Made by a program: the position numbers and the translations under genes | Notes under the pieces: model-generated | The model's input: only the letters and a program-made list of their open reading frames with translations | Databases searched by the model: none | Told to the model about the DNA's origin: nothing | In this document: one piece after another, positions 54,206 through 63,460 of the stretch | How positions within the stretch are numbered: the stretch's first letter is position 1 | Layout of the letters: every line of letters starts with the position of its first letter | Assembly: GCA_001898825.1 (NCBI GenBank) | Contig: MKVK01000011.1 | Span: 248,001 to 312,000, forward strand | Direction of reading: 5' to 3' | Origin: Magnetospirillum sp. 64-120 | GTDB lineage: Bacteria > Pseudomonadota > Alphaproteobacteria > Rhodospirillales > Magnetospirillaceae | DNA: 64,000 nt

Positions 54206-55771
54206 TTACAACGGCAAGGTCTTGGGGCGACGCACACGGATCCAGGTCCCCACCATCAGGCGGGTCACCATGATCGCGGTGAACATCGAGCTTAACAGAC
54301 CCAACGACAAAGTGACGGCGAAGCCGCGCACCGGGCCCGAGCCGAACTGGAACAGCAGCGCGGCGGCGGCCAGGGTGGTCAGGTTGGCGTCCAAGATGGT
54401 GCCGAAGGCGCGTTCGAAAGCCACCTGCACTGTCGAGATCAGGCCACGTCCGGCCTTTTGCTCTTCACGCATGCGCTCATAGATCAGCACGTTGGCGTCA
54501 ACCGCCATACCCATGGTCAGCACGATGCCGGCGATGCCCGGAAGCGTAAGCGTCGCGCCCAGCACCGACATCAAGGCCAGCAGGATCACCAGGTTCAGCA
54601 CCAGGGCGACGTTGGCCAGCAACCCCAAGGTCCCATAGATCAGCACCATGAAGACGATCACGGTGATCAGACCCACGCCGCTGGCGATGGCCCCGGCCTG
54701 GATGGAATCGGCGCCCAGATCAGGACCGACGGTGCGTTCTTCCAGCACCTGCAGCGGCGCCGGCAAGGCGCCAGCACGCAGCAGCAAGGCCAGGTCGTTG
54801 GCATCCTGGACGGTGAAGCTGCCCGAGATGATGCCCGAGCCACCCAAGATGGGTTCGTTGATGCGCGGCGCCGAAATCACCTTTTCGTCCAAGACGATGG
54901 CCAGCATCTTGCCGGCATTGGCCGAGGTGGTGTCGCCGAAACGCTTGCCGCCGGCCACCGAGAAACGGAAGGACACGACCGGCTGGCCGTTTTGGAAAGT
55001 GGCCTGGGAATCGGTCAACAGGTCGCCGCCCACTTCGACGCGCTTGCGCACCACGTATTGGATCGGCTGGCCCCGGCCGCTTTCAGCCGAAGGCAGCAGC
55101 ATGGAGCCCGGGGGAATACGGCCACGGGCAGCATCTTCCGGGCTGGCGGTGTCGTCCACCAGATGGAAGGTCAGCTTGGCGGTCTTGCCCAGCAGCGACT
55201 TGATGTGCTCGGGGTTCTTCACGCCGGGAAGCTGGACGATGATGCGGTCGGCCCCCTGACGCTGGATGGACGGCTCGCGCGTGCCCAATTCGTCGACGCG
55301 GCGGCGCACGATGCCGATGGATTGCTCCACCGCCTGATTGATGCGCTTGGCGGTGGCCTGTTCGGAATAGGTGAACACGAACATGCCGTCGGACGACACG
55401 TCCATCAGGGCTTCGGGGTCGATCTTCCGCAGTTCGGGTCGCACCCGTTCGCGTTCGGCTTCGTCCGAGATGCGAACCTTGACGTTGTCCTGGCTGCTGC
55501 CCAGTTCGGAATAGCGGACCTTTTCCTTGCGCAGGGTGGCGCGCAGGGCTTCCACCATGCCGGACAGGTGTTCGCGCTTGATGTAAGCGGTGTCGACTTC
55601 CAGCAAAAGATAGGAACCGCCCTGCAGATCAAGCCCCAGGCTGACCGGCTGCCACCACGATGGCATACGGTCGGTGGTTTCCCGCGGCAGCAGGTTGGGT
55701 GCGGCCCAGATCGCCCCGCACAGGGCGACCAGCAGCACCATCACGATCTTCCACTTGGGAAATTGAAGCAT
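54206..55771 (-). CDS. secD: Protein translocase subunit SecD
   Basis: The 521-residue protein has the first helix at residues 8-25, SLGLDLQGGSYLLLEVD, a large periplasmic P1 domain, and the C-terminal helices with LPGIAGIVLTMGMAVDANVL and RMREEQKAGRG. It works with SecF and YajC. It is followed by secF after 11 bp and preceded by yajC. Confidence 0.97.
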   Translation of the reverse strand: MLQFPKWKIVMVLLVALCGAIWAAPNLLPRETTDRMPSWWQPVSLGLDLQGGSYLLLEVDTAYIKREHLSGMVEALRATLRKEKVRYSELGSSQDNVKVRISDEAERERVRPELRKIDPEALMDVSSDGMFVFTYSEQATAKRINQAVEQSIGIVRRRVDELGTREPSIQRQGADRIIVQLPGVKNPEHIKSLLGKTAKLTFHLVDDTASPEDAARGRIPPGSMLLPSAESGRGQPIQYVVRKRVEVGGDLLTDSQATFQNGQPVVSFRFSVAGGKRFGDTTSANAGKMLAIVLDEKVISAPRINEPILGGSGIISGSFTVQDANDLALLLRAGALPAPLQVLEERTVGPDLGADSIQAGAIASGVGLITVIVFMVLIYGTLGLLANVALVLNLVILLALMSVLGATLTLPGIAGIVLTMGMAVDANVLIYERMREEQKAGRGLISTVQVAFERAFGTILDANLTTLAAAALLFQFGSGPVRGFAVTLSLGLLSSMFTAIMVTRLMVGTWIRVRRPKTLPL

Positions 55772-55804
55772 GACGGTTCCGTCTTTTGCAGAAAGAAAAA
55801 AGGG

Positions 55805-56179
55805 TTACTTTTCAGCCGAGGCTTCGGAGTCGTCCTTGGACTCGTCCTTGGCAGCCACCGGCTCGGTCTTGGACACCACTTCCTGGATGGCCGAACGGAC
55901 CACGCGCACCTTGACGCCTTCGGCGATTTCCACCTGGACTTCGGTTTCGCTGGTCACCTTGGCGACCTGGCCCATGATGCCGCCACCCAGCACGACGCGG
56001 TCACCGCGACGGAGCGTGCCCAGCATTTCCTTGTGCGCCTTCATGCGCTTTTGTTGCGGACGGATCATCAGGAAATAGAAGACCACGAAGATCAGGATCA
56101 GAGGCAGGAAGGCCTCGACGCCTCCGGCGAGCCCACCAGCAGAAGCGGCGGCCTGGGCATAGGCGGGGGACACGAACAT
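55805..56179 (-). CDS. yajC: Preprotein translocase accessory subunit YajC
   Basis: The 124-residue protein has one helix (LPLILIFVVFYFLMIRPQQK, residues 25-44) and the conserved LRRGDRVVLGGGIMGQVAKV domain, ending in a charged tail. YajC associates with SecDF. The promoter at 56225-56252 lies in the gap shared with the divergent ATPase gene. Confidence 0.96.
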   Translation of the reverse strand: MFVSPAYAQAAASAGGLAGGVEAFLPLILIFVVFYFLMIRPQQKRMKAHKEMLGTLRRGDRVVLGGGIMGQVAKVTSETEVQVEIAEGVKVRVVRSAIQEVVSKTEPVAAKDESKDDSEASAEK

Positions 56180-56224
56180 GGAAGAACTCCTTGGATCAGT
56201 GGCCTTTCATGGCGAAGTCAGCGG

Positions 56225-56252
56225 AATATAGCGACAAGGCGAGCGGTTGCAA
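56225..56252 (-). promoter_or_regulatory. Probable promoter of yajC-secD-secF
   Basis: On the minus strand TTGCAA (56252-56247), a 16-nt spacer and TATATT (56230-56225) lie about 45 nt before the yajC ATG. Confidence 0.5.
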
Positions 56253-56344
56253 ACCTTAACTCCCGCCTTTTTCAAAGCCTTGCCGCCCGGGCTTGTCGCC
56301 ATTAGGGTGTTCAGCCCACGCCATCGACCTGGATTTCGCCTGCC

Positions 56345-57199
56345 ATGGACGCTGATACCATTGCCGTTTTGACCCGAATCGCCACCGCTTTGGAACGCTT
56401 GGCCCCGCCGCCTTTGGCCGAAGTGGACCTGGCCGCCGCCGACGCTTTCGTCTGGCATGCCGATCCCGATTGGCTGGAACCGGTCCCCCAGGTCAACCGG
56501 GTGGAAATCCAATTGTTGAAGGGCATCGAGCGCCAGCGCGAGCAATTGCTGGACAACACCCGGCGTTTCGCCAATGGCCTGCCCGCCAACAACGCGCTGT
56601 TGTGGGGGGCGCGCGGCACCGGCAAAAGCTCGCTGGTCAAGGCCGCCCACGCCACCATCAACGAAGAAGGCGCCCACAAGCTGCTGCTGGTGGAAATCCA
56701 CCGCGAAGACATCCCGTCCCTGCCCCGCCTGCTGCGCATCTTGCGCAGCCAGGGGCGCCGCACCATCCTGTTCTGCGACGACCTGTCGTTCGAGGGTCAG
56801 GACGAAGCCTACAAATCGCTGAAGGCGGTGCTGGACGGCGGCATCGAAGGCCGGCCGTCCAACGTGATTTTCTACGCCACATCGAACCGCCGCCACCTGC
56901 TGTCGCGCGACATGATCGAGAACGAGCGGTCCACCGCCATCAATCCCGGCGAAGCGGTCGAGGAAAAAGTGTCGTTGTCCGACCGCTTCGGCCTGTGGCT
57001 GGGCTTCCATCACGTCAACCAGGATACCTATTTCGAGATCATCGAAGGCTATGCAACCTGCTATCGGCTGCCCATCAGCACGGATGAACTGCATCGCGAA
57101 GCCAATGAATGGGCGGTCACCCGTGGTTCGCGCTCGGGCCGCGTCGCGTGGCAGTTCATCCAGGATCTGGCCGGTCGCCTGGGCACGCCCATCGACTGA
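56345..57199 (+). CDS. DUF815-family P-loop ATPase
   Basis: The 284-residue protein is an AAA-like ATPase of the DUF815 group. Walker A is GARGTGKSSLVK, the Walker B-like segment is RTILFCDDLSFEG, then VLDGGIEGRPSNVIFYATSN and RDMIENER. The family is widespread and its cellular role is not established. It is divergent from yajC and convergent with the 44-residue membrane peptide gene. The ATG at 56345 fits the conserved start. Confidence 0.92.
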   Translation: MDADTIAVLTRIATALERLAPPPLAEVDLAAADAFVWHADPDWLEPVPQVNRVEIQLLKGIERQREQLLDNTRRFANGLPANNALLWGARGTGKSSLVKAAHATINEEGAHKLLLVEIHREDIPSLPRLLRILRSQGRRTILFCDDLSFEGQDEAYKSLKAVLDGGIEGRPSNVIFYATSNRRHLLSRDMIENERSTAINPGEAVEEKVSLSDRFGLWLGFHHVNQDTYFEIIEGYATCYRLPISTDELHREANEWAVTRGSRSGRVAWQFIQDLAGRLGTPID

Positions 57200-57223
57200 G
57201 ACAAAGCCCGCGTGGCGTTTAAA

Positions 57224-57358
57224 CTACCGTCTGGCAAGCCAGCGGGTGACGTAAAGCACGCCCACGAACAGGGCGATGCCGCCCAGAATGACGAGAGCGC
57301 CGACGATCATCGCTTCGTCGGGGGCCAGGGTCGGTGCGGTGTCGAATCTTTGGAACAT
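57224..57358 (-). CDS. 44-residue single-helix membrane peptide, unknown function
   Basis: A short frame encodes 44 residues: a polar start MFQRFDTAPTLAPDEA, one strong membrane helix (residues 17-38, IVGALVILGGIALFVGVLYV), and a basic end TRWLARR. The third codon positions are mostly G or C, as in the neighbouring genes, which argues for real coding. There is no clear Shine-Dalgarno. It begins 12 nt after a hairpin that may end the nlpD-like transcript. It converges with the DUF815 gene. Predicted topology is N-out, C-in. I know no matching family. Confidence 0.55.
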   Translation of the reverse strand: MFQRFDTAPTLAPDEAMIVGALVILGGIALFVGVLYVTRWLARR

Positions 57359-57370
57359 GGATGGAAAGAT

Positions 57371-57394
57371 AGGGCCGTCCCCACGGGCGGCCCT
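57371..57394 (-). terminator. Hairpin downstream of the nlpD-like gene
   Basis: AGGGCCGTCC (57371-57380) pairs with GGGCGGCCCT (57385-57394) with one G-T pair and a 4-nt loop. On the minus strand it is followed by ATCTTTCC, a weak U-tract, 27 nt past the stop at 57421. Confidence 0.5.
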
Positions 57395-57420
57395 TGTCTT
57401 TGGTCAAGAGGCTTTGGCCG

Positions 57421-58461
57421 TCACGACCCCGTCAGATGGGCGGTGGGGTTGACCGCTTCGGTACCGCGCCGCAACTCGAAATGCAGTTGCGGCGTATCCA
57501 CCCCGCCCGACGAGCCCACGGTGGCGATCTGCTGCCCGCGCTTGACCGAATCGCCCTTGCGCACCATCACCTGCTCGTTATGGGCATAGGCGCTGACCCA
57601 GCCATCGGAATGCTTGATCAGCAGCAGGTTTCCAAAGCCTTTCAACTCGTTGCCCACATAGGCGACGACGCCGTTCTCGGTGGAACGCACCGGGGTGCCG
57701 CGGGGGGCGGCGATGTTGATGCCGTCGTTGTTCTGCCCCTTGGCCAGGGGGCCGAATTCGGCCACCACCTCGCCCTTGACCGGCCAGATGAAGCCCTTGC
57801 CGACCATGGGCGGCGGCGGTGGCGGCAGGGTCTGGCTGGGTTCGAAGGCCGGGTGACGGGCTTCGGCAACCGGTTTTTGCGTGGTGTCCGACGCGGTGGT
57901 GGTGACGGTCCCCGGCGACGAAGGCGGCGGCGGCGCCGAGTTCACCCGCGTCGAGGCCGAAGACGGTTCGGCGTTTTGTCGGCCGGAATTGGGCGAGGCG
58001 ATGACCAGGGCACCACCGGCCCCGCCGGAATTGGAACGCCCGCCCGGCAGCTTCAGCTTTTCCCCCACGTAAATGGTGTAGGGCGGTGTCTTGCCGTTCA
58101 GCCGCGCCAGGGTCTGGAATTCCACCCCCAGGCGCCGGGCCACCAGCAACAGCGCGTCGCCGCGCTGGACCACGTATTCGCCGCCGCCGGGAATGCGGAT
58201 CGTCTGTCCAGGAACGATGACATAGGGGGCGCCGAGGTTGTTGGCCTCGATCAAATCGCGGACCGACACATTGCAGCGCCGGGCGATGGAATAAAGGGTG
58301 TCGCCGGAATAGACGGTGACCACCCCGCCGCAGGATTGTTGCGGAACCCCGCGACTGACCGGCGCGCCGCCTCGGAAATTGGGGGAACAGGCCGCCAGCA
58401 GCGCCAAAGGCACAGCTAACAGGACCCATCGGGACACCATATGAGGTATGGACGCGCGCAT
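57421..58461 (-). CDS. NlpD-like lipoprotein with LysM repeats and degenerate LytM domain
   Basis: The 346-residue protein has a lipoprotein signal (VLLAVPLALLAAC), two LysM domains (VTVYSGDTLYSIARRCNVSV and EYVVQRGDALLLVARRLGVE), a proline/serine linker, and a C-terminal M23/LytM domain. Two of the usual zinc ligands are altered: NNDGINIAAPRGTPV stands where active enzymes have HxGxD, while AYAHN and LHFEL remain. This pattern points to an activator of cell-wall amidases (NlpD or EnvC role) rather than a peptidase. Starts at 58461 or 58440 are both possible. Downstream of pcm as in many proteobacteria. Confidence 0.88.
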   Translation of the reverse strand: MRASIPHMVSRWVLLAVPLALLAACSPNFRGGAPVSRGVPQQSCGGVVTVYSGDTLYSIARRCNVSVRDLIEANNLGAPYVIVPGQTIRIPGGGEYVVQRGDALLLVARRLGVEFQTLARLNGKTPPYTIYVGEKLKLPGGRSNSGGAGGALVIASPNSGRQNAEPSSASTRVNSAPPPPSSPGTVTTTASDTTQKPVAEARHPAFEPSQTLPPPPPPMVGKGFIWPVKGEVVAEFGPLAKGQNNDGINIAAPRGTPVRSTENGVVAYVGNELKGFGNLLLIKHSDGWVSAYAHNEQVMVRKGDSVKRGQQIATVGSSGGVDTPQLHFELRRGTEAVNPTAHLTGS

Positions 58462-58499
58462 GGGCCGCACTATACGCGGCGAATCCGTGCCCGGCAACG

Positions 58500-59144
58500 T
58501 CAAGAGTCGGGCAAACCTTCGACCAGGGGGACGAAACGCACAGGTTCCAGATGCTGGATGTCGATACCGCGTTCCAGCTTGACCACCCGGACTAGGTCCT
58601 GGCTGCCGCGGCCCACCTCGCCCACCGGCAGGACCATGATGCCGCCCACCTGCAGTTGATCCACCAAAAGCGGCGGGATGTCGTGGGCGGCGGCGGTGAC
58701 CATGATGCGTTCGAACGGCGCCTGTTCCGGCCAGCCCAAGCCGCCGTCGCCCAGCTTGGCGGTGATGTTGTGGATGCGCAGTTCGCGGAAACGCTTTTCC
58801 GCCTCGACCAGCAACGGCTTGTGGCGCTCGATGGTGTAAAGCCGCCGGCACAGCCGCGACAGCACGGCGGCCTGATAGCCGGACCCGGTGCCGATTTCCA
58901 GCACCTTCATGCGCTCGCCCACTTCCAGCGCCTGGGTCATCAGGGCGACGATATAGGGCTGGCTGACCGTCTGCCCACAGGCAATGGGCAACGCATGGTT
59001 TTCATAAGCCTGATCCAGGAACGGCTGGGCGACGAAACGTTCACGCGGCACCTTCTCCAAGGCGCTCAGCACCCGGGCATCGGTGATTCCTTGACCGCGC
59101 AATTCCATCAGCAGCCGGATGACACGGGATTCGGCGGTGCTCAT
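58500..59144 (-). CDS. pcm: Protein-L-isoaspartate O-methyltransferase
   Basis: The 214-residue enzyme methylates damaged aspartyl residues as a first step in repair. The AdoMet motif VLEIGTGSGYQAAVLSRL is canonical. ALPIACGQTVSQPYIVALMT and the C-terminal LPVGEVGRGSQDLV are family features. It lies 10 bp after surE, the usual pairing of stationary-phase survival genes. A more divergent homologue occurs at 35793-36446. Confidence 0.97.
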   Translation of the reverse strand: MSTAESRVIRLLMELRGQGITDARVLSALEKVPRERFVAQPFLDQAYENHALPIACGQTVSQPYIVALMTQALEVGERMKVLEIGTGSGYQAAVLSRLCRRLYTIERHKPLLVEAEKRFRELRIHNITAKLGDGGLGWPEQAPFERIMVTAAAHDIPPLLVDQLQVGGIMVLPVGEVGRGSQDLVRVVKLERGIDIQHLEPVRFVPLVEGLPDS

Positions 59145-59154
59145 GCCTGTATTC

Positions 59155-59937
59155 CTAGCCGAACAAAGGCTTCAGGGCATCCATGGTCGCCCCATGGGTC
59201 AGATCGACGCAAAGGGGCGTCACCGCCACGGCGCCCCGCATCACCGCCTCGATGTCAGTGCCCGGCACGCCTTGTTCCTCGGACCGTTGGGCGCCGATCC
59301 ACACATAGGGCTCGCCACGCGGATCACGCCGTTCGATCAGTTCATCGCCGATCTTGCGCTTGCCCTGGCGCACCACCTCGATACCGCTGACCTGGGCCGG
59401 CAGCACGTCGGGGAAGTTGACGTTCATCAGCACGTTCAGCCCCCACCCCACCTGACACACCTTGCGGATCACCTGCGGTCCCCAATGTTCGGCGGTGGAC
59501 CAATGCACAGGCTGGTCGGGGCGCAGGAATTGCGACAAGGCGATGGAGGGAATGCCCAGGATGGTGGCTTCCATGGCCGCCGCCACGGTGCCGGAATAGG
59601 TGACGTCGTCGCCCATGTTGGCGCCCCGGTTGATCCCCGACAACACCAGATCGGGCTTCTTATCCGTCAATACGTGATTGACGCCCAGCAGCACCGCGTC
59701 GGTGGGCGTGCCGTCAACGCAAAAATGGCGTTCCGACACCGGCTTGATCCGCAAGGGCCGCCGCAGGGTCAGCGAGTGGCCCGCCGCCGATTGCTCGCTA
59801 TCGGGGGCCACGACCCAGACGTCATCGCTGAGTGACCGGGCAATGCGTTCCAGCACCTTGATGCCCGGCGCGTTGATCCCGTCATCATTGCTGATGAGGA
59901 TGCGGGCGCGGGACAAGTCGGCGATGGGCGCGAACAT
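59155..59937 (-). CDS. surE: 5'/3'-nucleotidase SurE
   Basis: The 260-residue phosphatase starts with the metal-binding RILISNDDGINAPGIKVLER and has VVAPDSEQSAAGHSLTL and LVLSGINRGANMGDDVTYSG. It hydrolyses nucleoside monophosphates and helps stationary survival. It begins 4 bp after the serS stop and precedes pcm. Confidence 0.97.
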   Translation of the reverse strand: MFAPIADLSRARILISNDDGINAPGIKVLERIARSLSDDVWVVAPDSEQSAAGHSLTLRRPLRIKPVSERHFCVDGTPTDAVLLGVNHVLTDKKPDLVLSGINRGANMGDDVTYSGTVAAAMEATILGIPSIALSQFLRPDQPVHWSTAEHWGPQVIRKVCQVGWGLNVLMNVNFPDVLPAQVSGIEVVRQGKRKIGDELIERRDPRGEPYVWIGAQRSEEQGVPGTDIEAVMRGAVAVTPLCVDLTHGATMDALKPLFG

Positions 59938-59941
59938 GGCG

Positions 59942-61204
59942 TCAGGAAATGACTTCCAGCCCGCCCATATAGGGGCGCAGCGTTTCGGGGACGCGGATGG
60001 AACCGTCTTCTTGCTGGTAGTTTTCCAGCACGGCGACCAGGGTGCGGCCGACGGCCAGACCGGAACCGTTCAGCGTGTGGACGAAACGGTTGCCCTTTTC
60101 CCCCTTGAACCGTGCCTTCATGCGCCGGGCCTGGAAATCGCCGCAATTGGAACACGACGAAATCTCGCGATAGCGCCCCTGCCCCGGCAGCCACACTTCG
60201 ATGTCATAGGTCTTCTGCGAGGAAAAGCCCATGTCGCCGGTGCACAGCACGATGGTGCGGTACGGCAGTTCCAGGCGCTGCAGGATGGTTTCGGCGCATT
60301 GGGTCATGCGCTGATGCTCGGCTTCCGACTGGTCCGGATGGGCGATGGACACCATCTCGACCTTCCAGAACTGATGCTGGCGGATCATGCCACGAGTGTC
60401 CTTGCCCGCCGCCCCGGCCTCGGAACGATAGCAAAGGGTGAGCGCGGTCATACGAACCGGCAAAGCCGCCTCGTCCAGGATGGAATCGCCCACCAAATTG
60501 GTCAGCGGCACTTCCGCCGTGGGGATCAGCCAATGGCCGGTATTGGCCTTGAACAGGTCGTCGCCGAACTTGGGCAATTGGCCGGTACCGAACAGGGCGG
60601 CATCCTTGACCAGGGTCGGCGGGCTGACCTCGGTATAGCCGTGTTCGTCAGTCTGCACATCCAGCATGAACTGGGCGATGGCGCGTTCCAGACGGGCCAA
60701 CTTGCCCTTCAGCACCACGAAACGGGCGCCCGACAGCTTGGCGGCGCCGTCGAAATCCATCAGCCCCAGCTTGGTGCCGATGGCGTCGTGTTCAAGCGGT
60801 TGGAAGGCGAAGTCGCGGGGGGTGCCCCAGCGGCGCACTTCCACGTTATGATCCTCGTCAGGGCCGTCGGGCACGTCCAAGCCCGGCAGGTTGGGGATCG
60901 AGGCCAAAATGGCTTCGATTTCCTCGCCCAGCGACTTGTCCTGGGCTTCCATCAGCGGGATGTCTTCCTTCAGCCGCGCCATCTCTTCCATGATGGCGCC
61001 GGCGTCGCCGCCCTGCTTCTTGATGATGCCGATCTGCTTGGAGGTTTCGTTGCGTTGCGCCTGCATTTCCTGCAGGCGGGTTTGGGCGGCGCGGCGTTCG
61101 CCATCCAGACGGATCAATTGGGCGGAACGCGCTTCCAGACCGCGCCGGGCCAAGCCAGCGTCAAAAGCCTCGGGATTGTCGCGAATCCATTTCAGGTCGT
61201 GCAT
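59942..61204 (-). CDS. serS: Seryl-tRNA synthetase
   Basis: The 420-residue class II synthetase has the N-terminal antiparallel coiled-coil arm (residues 25-100) that grips the long variable arm of tRNA-Ser. Motif 2 is [20 protein letters not shown], then HQFWKVE. Motif 3 is [18 protein letters not shown]. It follows tatC by 25 bp in a stable alphaproteobacterial gene order. Confidence 0.98.
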   Translation of the reverse strand: MHDLKWIRDNPEAFDAGLARRGLEARSAQLIRLDGERRAAQTRLQEMQAQRNETSKQIGIIKKQGGDAGAIMEEMARLKEDIPLMEAQDKSLGEEIEAILASIPNLPGLDVPDGPDEDHNVEVRRWGTPRDFAFQPLEHDAIGTKLGLMDFDGAAKLSGARFVVLKGKLARLERAIAQFMLDVQTDEHGYTEVSPPTLVKDAALFGTGQLPKFGDDLFKANTGHWLIPTAEVPLTNLVGDSILDEAALPVRMTALTLCYRSEAGAAGKDTRGMIRQHQFWKVEMVSIAHPDQSEAEHQRMTQCAETILQRLELPYRTIVLCTGDMGFSSQKTYDIEVWLPGQGRYREISSCSNCGDFQARRMKARFKGEKGNRFVHTLNGSGLAVGRTLVAVLENYQQEDGSIRVPETLRPYMGGLEVIS

Positions 61205-61229
61205 GACGTCACATCCACTTTAAGCGGGA

Positions 61230-62060
61230 TCAATGATTGAAGTCGGTCTCGTCGACCGGGTCGTCCTCGTCGTCGTCGTCCTCGTCCTCGGACGATTCAC
61301 CGCGCTTCTTTTCGGCCATGCGGGCGGAAATGATCGAGGCTTCGTACAGCAGCACCATGGGGATGGCCAAGGACAGCTGGCTGACCACGTCCGGCGGCGT
61401 CACCACGGCGGCGAAGATGAAGACGGCAACGATGGCGTAACGGCGCTTTTCCGCCAAGCCCTTGGCGGTCACCAAGCCGACGCGGGCCAACAGGGTCAGC
61501 AGCACCGGCATCTGGAAAGCCAGACCGAAGGCGAAGATCAGGGTCATGATCAAGGACAGCGATTCACTGACCTTGGCTTCCAGCTGAATGGGAAGCTCGC
61601 CCTGATGGGGAACCAGATTTTCGAAACCCAGCAGATAGGTGTACAGCATGGGCAGGACCAGGAAGTACACCAGGGCGGCCCCCATGGTGAACAGCACCGG
61701 GGTGGCGAACAGGAAGGGCATGAAAGCCTGACGTTCGTTCTTGTAAAGCCCCGGGGCGACAAAGGCCCACAACTGTCCGGCCCAGACCGGGAAGCAGATG
61801 ACGCCCGCGGCGAAGGCCGACACCTTCACATAGGTGAAGAAGGCTTCGGTGGGGGCGGTATAGATCAGCCGCCGCATGCCGCCCTTGTCCAAGGCCACCT
61901 TGGCATAGGGGTCCATCAGGAAGGCGTAGATGTCGGCGGAGAAATAGAAACACGCCGCGAAGACGACAACGAAGGCCAACACCGACCACAGCAGGCGTTG
62001 GCGCAGCTCGACCAGATGGTCGAGCAAGGGCATGGTCTTGTCTTCGGTCATGTTGCTCAT
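61230..62060 (-). CDS. tatC: Sec-independent protein translocase TatC
   Basis: The 276-residue receptor of the Tat system has six helices and the conserved LLDHLVELRQRLLWSV start and FAPGLYKNER-type segment (FVAPGLYKNERQAF). It recognises twin-arginine signals, including those predicted on the two TRAP proteins in this window. The C-terminal tail is strongly acidic (residues 255-272). It overlaps tatB (ATGA). Confidence 0.97.
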   Translation of the reverse strand: MSNMTEDKTMPLLDHLVELRQRLLWSVLAFVVVFAACFYFSADIYAFLMDPYAKVALDKGGMRRLIYTAPTEAFFTYVKVSAFAAGVICFPVWAGQLWAFVAPGLYKNERQAFMPFLFATPVLFTMGAALVYFLVLPMLYTYLLGFENLVPHQGELPIQLEAKVSESLSLIMTLIFAFGLAFQMPVLLTLLARVGLVTAKGLAEKRRYAIVAVFIFAAVVTPPDVVSQLSLAIPMVLLYEASIISARMAEKKRGESSEDEDDDDEDDPVDETDFNH

Positions 62061-62449
62061 GCTGCCGGCGGCTTTTCGGGGGCCACAACCGAGGGCGCGG
62101 CTTCGGTGGCAGCGCTTGCCACCGGATTTTCCAGCTTGGGCGCTTCCAGAGGCTCTATCTTAGGCGCTTCCAGCGACCGTGCGATGTCGCCGGTGGGATC
62201 GATGCTTTTCTCGATCTCGCGGCGTAACGCGTTGGTGTCGGCCACCTTCTCGACCTGGCTTTTCAGCTCGGACAATTCGGTTTCGCGCACCATGTCGTCG
62301 ACGCCGCGCTGGAATTCACCCGCCAATTCGCGCGCCTTGCGGACCCAGCGCCCGCACATGCGCAACACATGCGGCAGGTCTTTGGGGCCGATGACGATCA
62401 ACGCCACGACGGCCACCAAAGCCATTTCGTCCATGCCGATATCGAACAT
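62057..62449 (-). CDS. tatB: Sec-independent protein translocase TatB
   Basis: The 130-residue protein has the N-terminal helix (MALVAVVALIVIGPKDLPHV) with the Glu-Met start pattern and Gly-Pro hinge, an amphipathic helix, and a proline/alanine-rich tail. With TatC it forms the Tat receptor. It overlaps tatC and lies 36 bp after tatA. Confidence 0.96.
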   Translation of the reverse strand: MFDIGMDEMALVAVVALIVIGPKDLPHVLRMCGRWVRKARELAGEFQRGVDDMVRETELSELKSQVEKVADTNALRREIEKSIDPTGDIARSLEAPKIEPLEAPKLENPVASAATEAAPSVVAPEKPPAA

Positions 62450-62485
62450 GCGCCAGGCCCCTTGCGACGATGGAAAGCGCCGCCC

Positions 62486-62716
62486 TTAGTGGCGGGCGGT
62501 GTCCTTTTCTGCCGGTTGGGCGGCAGCTTCGGATTCCAGGCGCTGCGATTCGGCCGGCTTGGCCGCCGGGACGTCGTCTTCTTCGTTCAGGCCCTTCTTG
62601 AAGGCCTTGACGCCCTTGGCCATGTCGCCCATCAGCTTGGGGATCTTGCCCGCGCCGAACAGCAGAAGCACGATGACCAGAACGATCAGCCAGTGCCAAA
62701 TGCTGAAGCTACCCAT
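62486..62716 (-). CDS. tatA: Sec-independent protein translocase TatA
   Basis: The 76-residue protein has one helix ([20 protein letters not shown]), the [16 protein letters not shown] hinge and amphipathic helix, and a charged tail. TatA polymerises to form the passage. AGGAG precedes the ATG. It begins the tatABC genes. Confidence 0.97.
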   Translation of the reverse strand: MGSFSIWHWLIVLVIVLLLFGAGKIPKLMGDMAKGVKAFKKGLNEEDDVPAAKPAESQRLESEAAAQPAEKDTARH

Positions 62717-62791
62717 AGAAAATTCTCCTGCCCGCAGGGATAAAAGCGAAGGGGCGGATCATCGCAGACTTGCGCGGGTCCCGCAACCGCC

Positions 62792-63460
62792 CTATTCCGC
62801 CAACCCCAGCAAGTCGCTGTCGTCTTCTTCCAACAAATCCAGTTCCGGTTCGTCGTCTTCGTCCTCGGCGGTGTCCACCGGAGCCAGATCATCAACCGCA
62901 CGGTTCCCATAGGCGTCGGCGGCCGGACGGGTATCCAGCAGGCCGGCGGCCTTCAATTCCTTGAGATTGGGCAGGTCTTCCAGGCTTTCCAGACCGAAAT
63001 GGTCCAAGAAACCGTCGCTGGTGCCCCATTGCAGCGGCTTGCCCGGAGTGCGCCGCCGCCCGCGTGGCCTGATCCAGCCGGCCTCGAACAGCAAGTCCAA
63101 AGTCCCCTTGGACAGTGCCACGCCGCGCACTTCCTCGATCTCGGCACGGGTGATCGGCTGGTTGTAGGCGATGATGGCCAACACCTCGATGGCGGCACGC
63201 GACAGACGCCGGGTCTGGGTCTGCTCGATGGTCAGCTGCCCGGCCAGATCGGGCGCGGTGCGGAAGGCCCATTTGGCGTCACGCCGGACCAAGTTGACCC
63301 CGCGTCCGGCATACTGACGCTGCAATTCCTCCAACAAGGCCGGAACGTTGGCATCGTCGGGCAGCTTGTCGTTCAGGTCGCGTTCGTCCAAGGGCTGATG
63401 GGACGCGAACAAAAGCGCTTCCAGCAAGCGCAGATGTTCAGGGTCGAATTGATCGCTCAC
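62792..63460 (-). CDS. scpB: Segregation and condensation protein ScpB
   Basis: The 222-residue protein has two winged-helix domains: LLEALLFASHQPLDERDLND, then LSRAAIEVLAIIAYNQPITR, EIEEVRGV and GRRRTPGKPLQWGTSDGFLD. It binds ScpA and SMC in chromosome condensation. A long acidic C-terminal tail follows residue 175. It starts with GTG inside the scpA stop (GTGA overlap). Confidence 0.96.
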   Translation of the reverse strand: MSDQFDPEHLRLLEALLFASHQPLDERDLNDKLPDDANVPALLEELQRQYAGRGVNLVRRDAKWAFRTAPDLAGQLTIEQTQTRRLSRAAIEVLAIIAYNQPITRAEIEEVRGVALSKGTLDLLFEAGWIRPRGRRRTPGKPLQWGTSDGFLDHFGLESLEDLPNLKELKAAGLLDTRPAADAYGNRAVDDLAPVDTAEDEDDEPELDLLEEDDSDLLGLAE

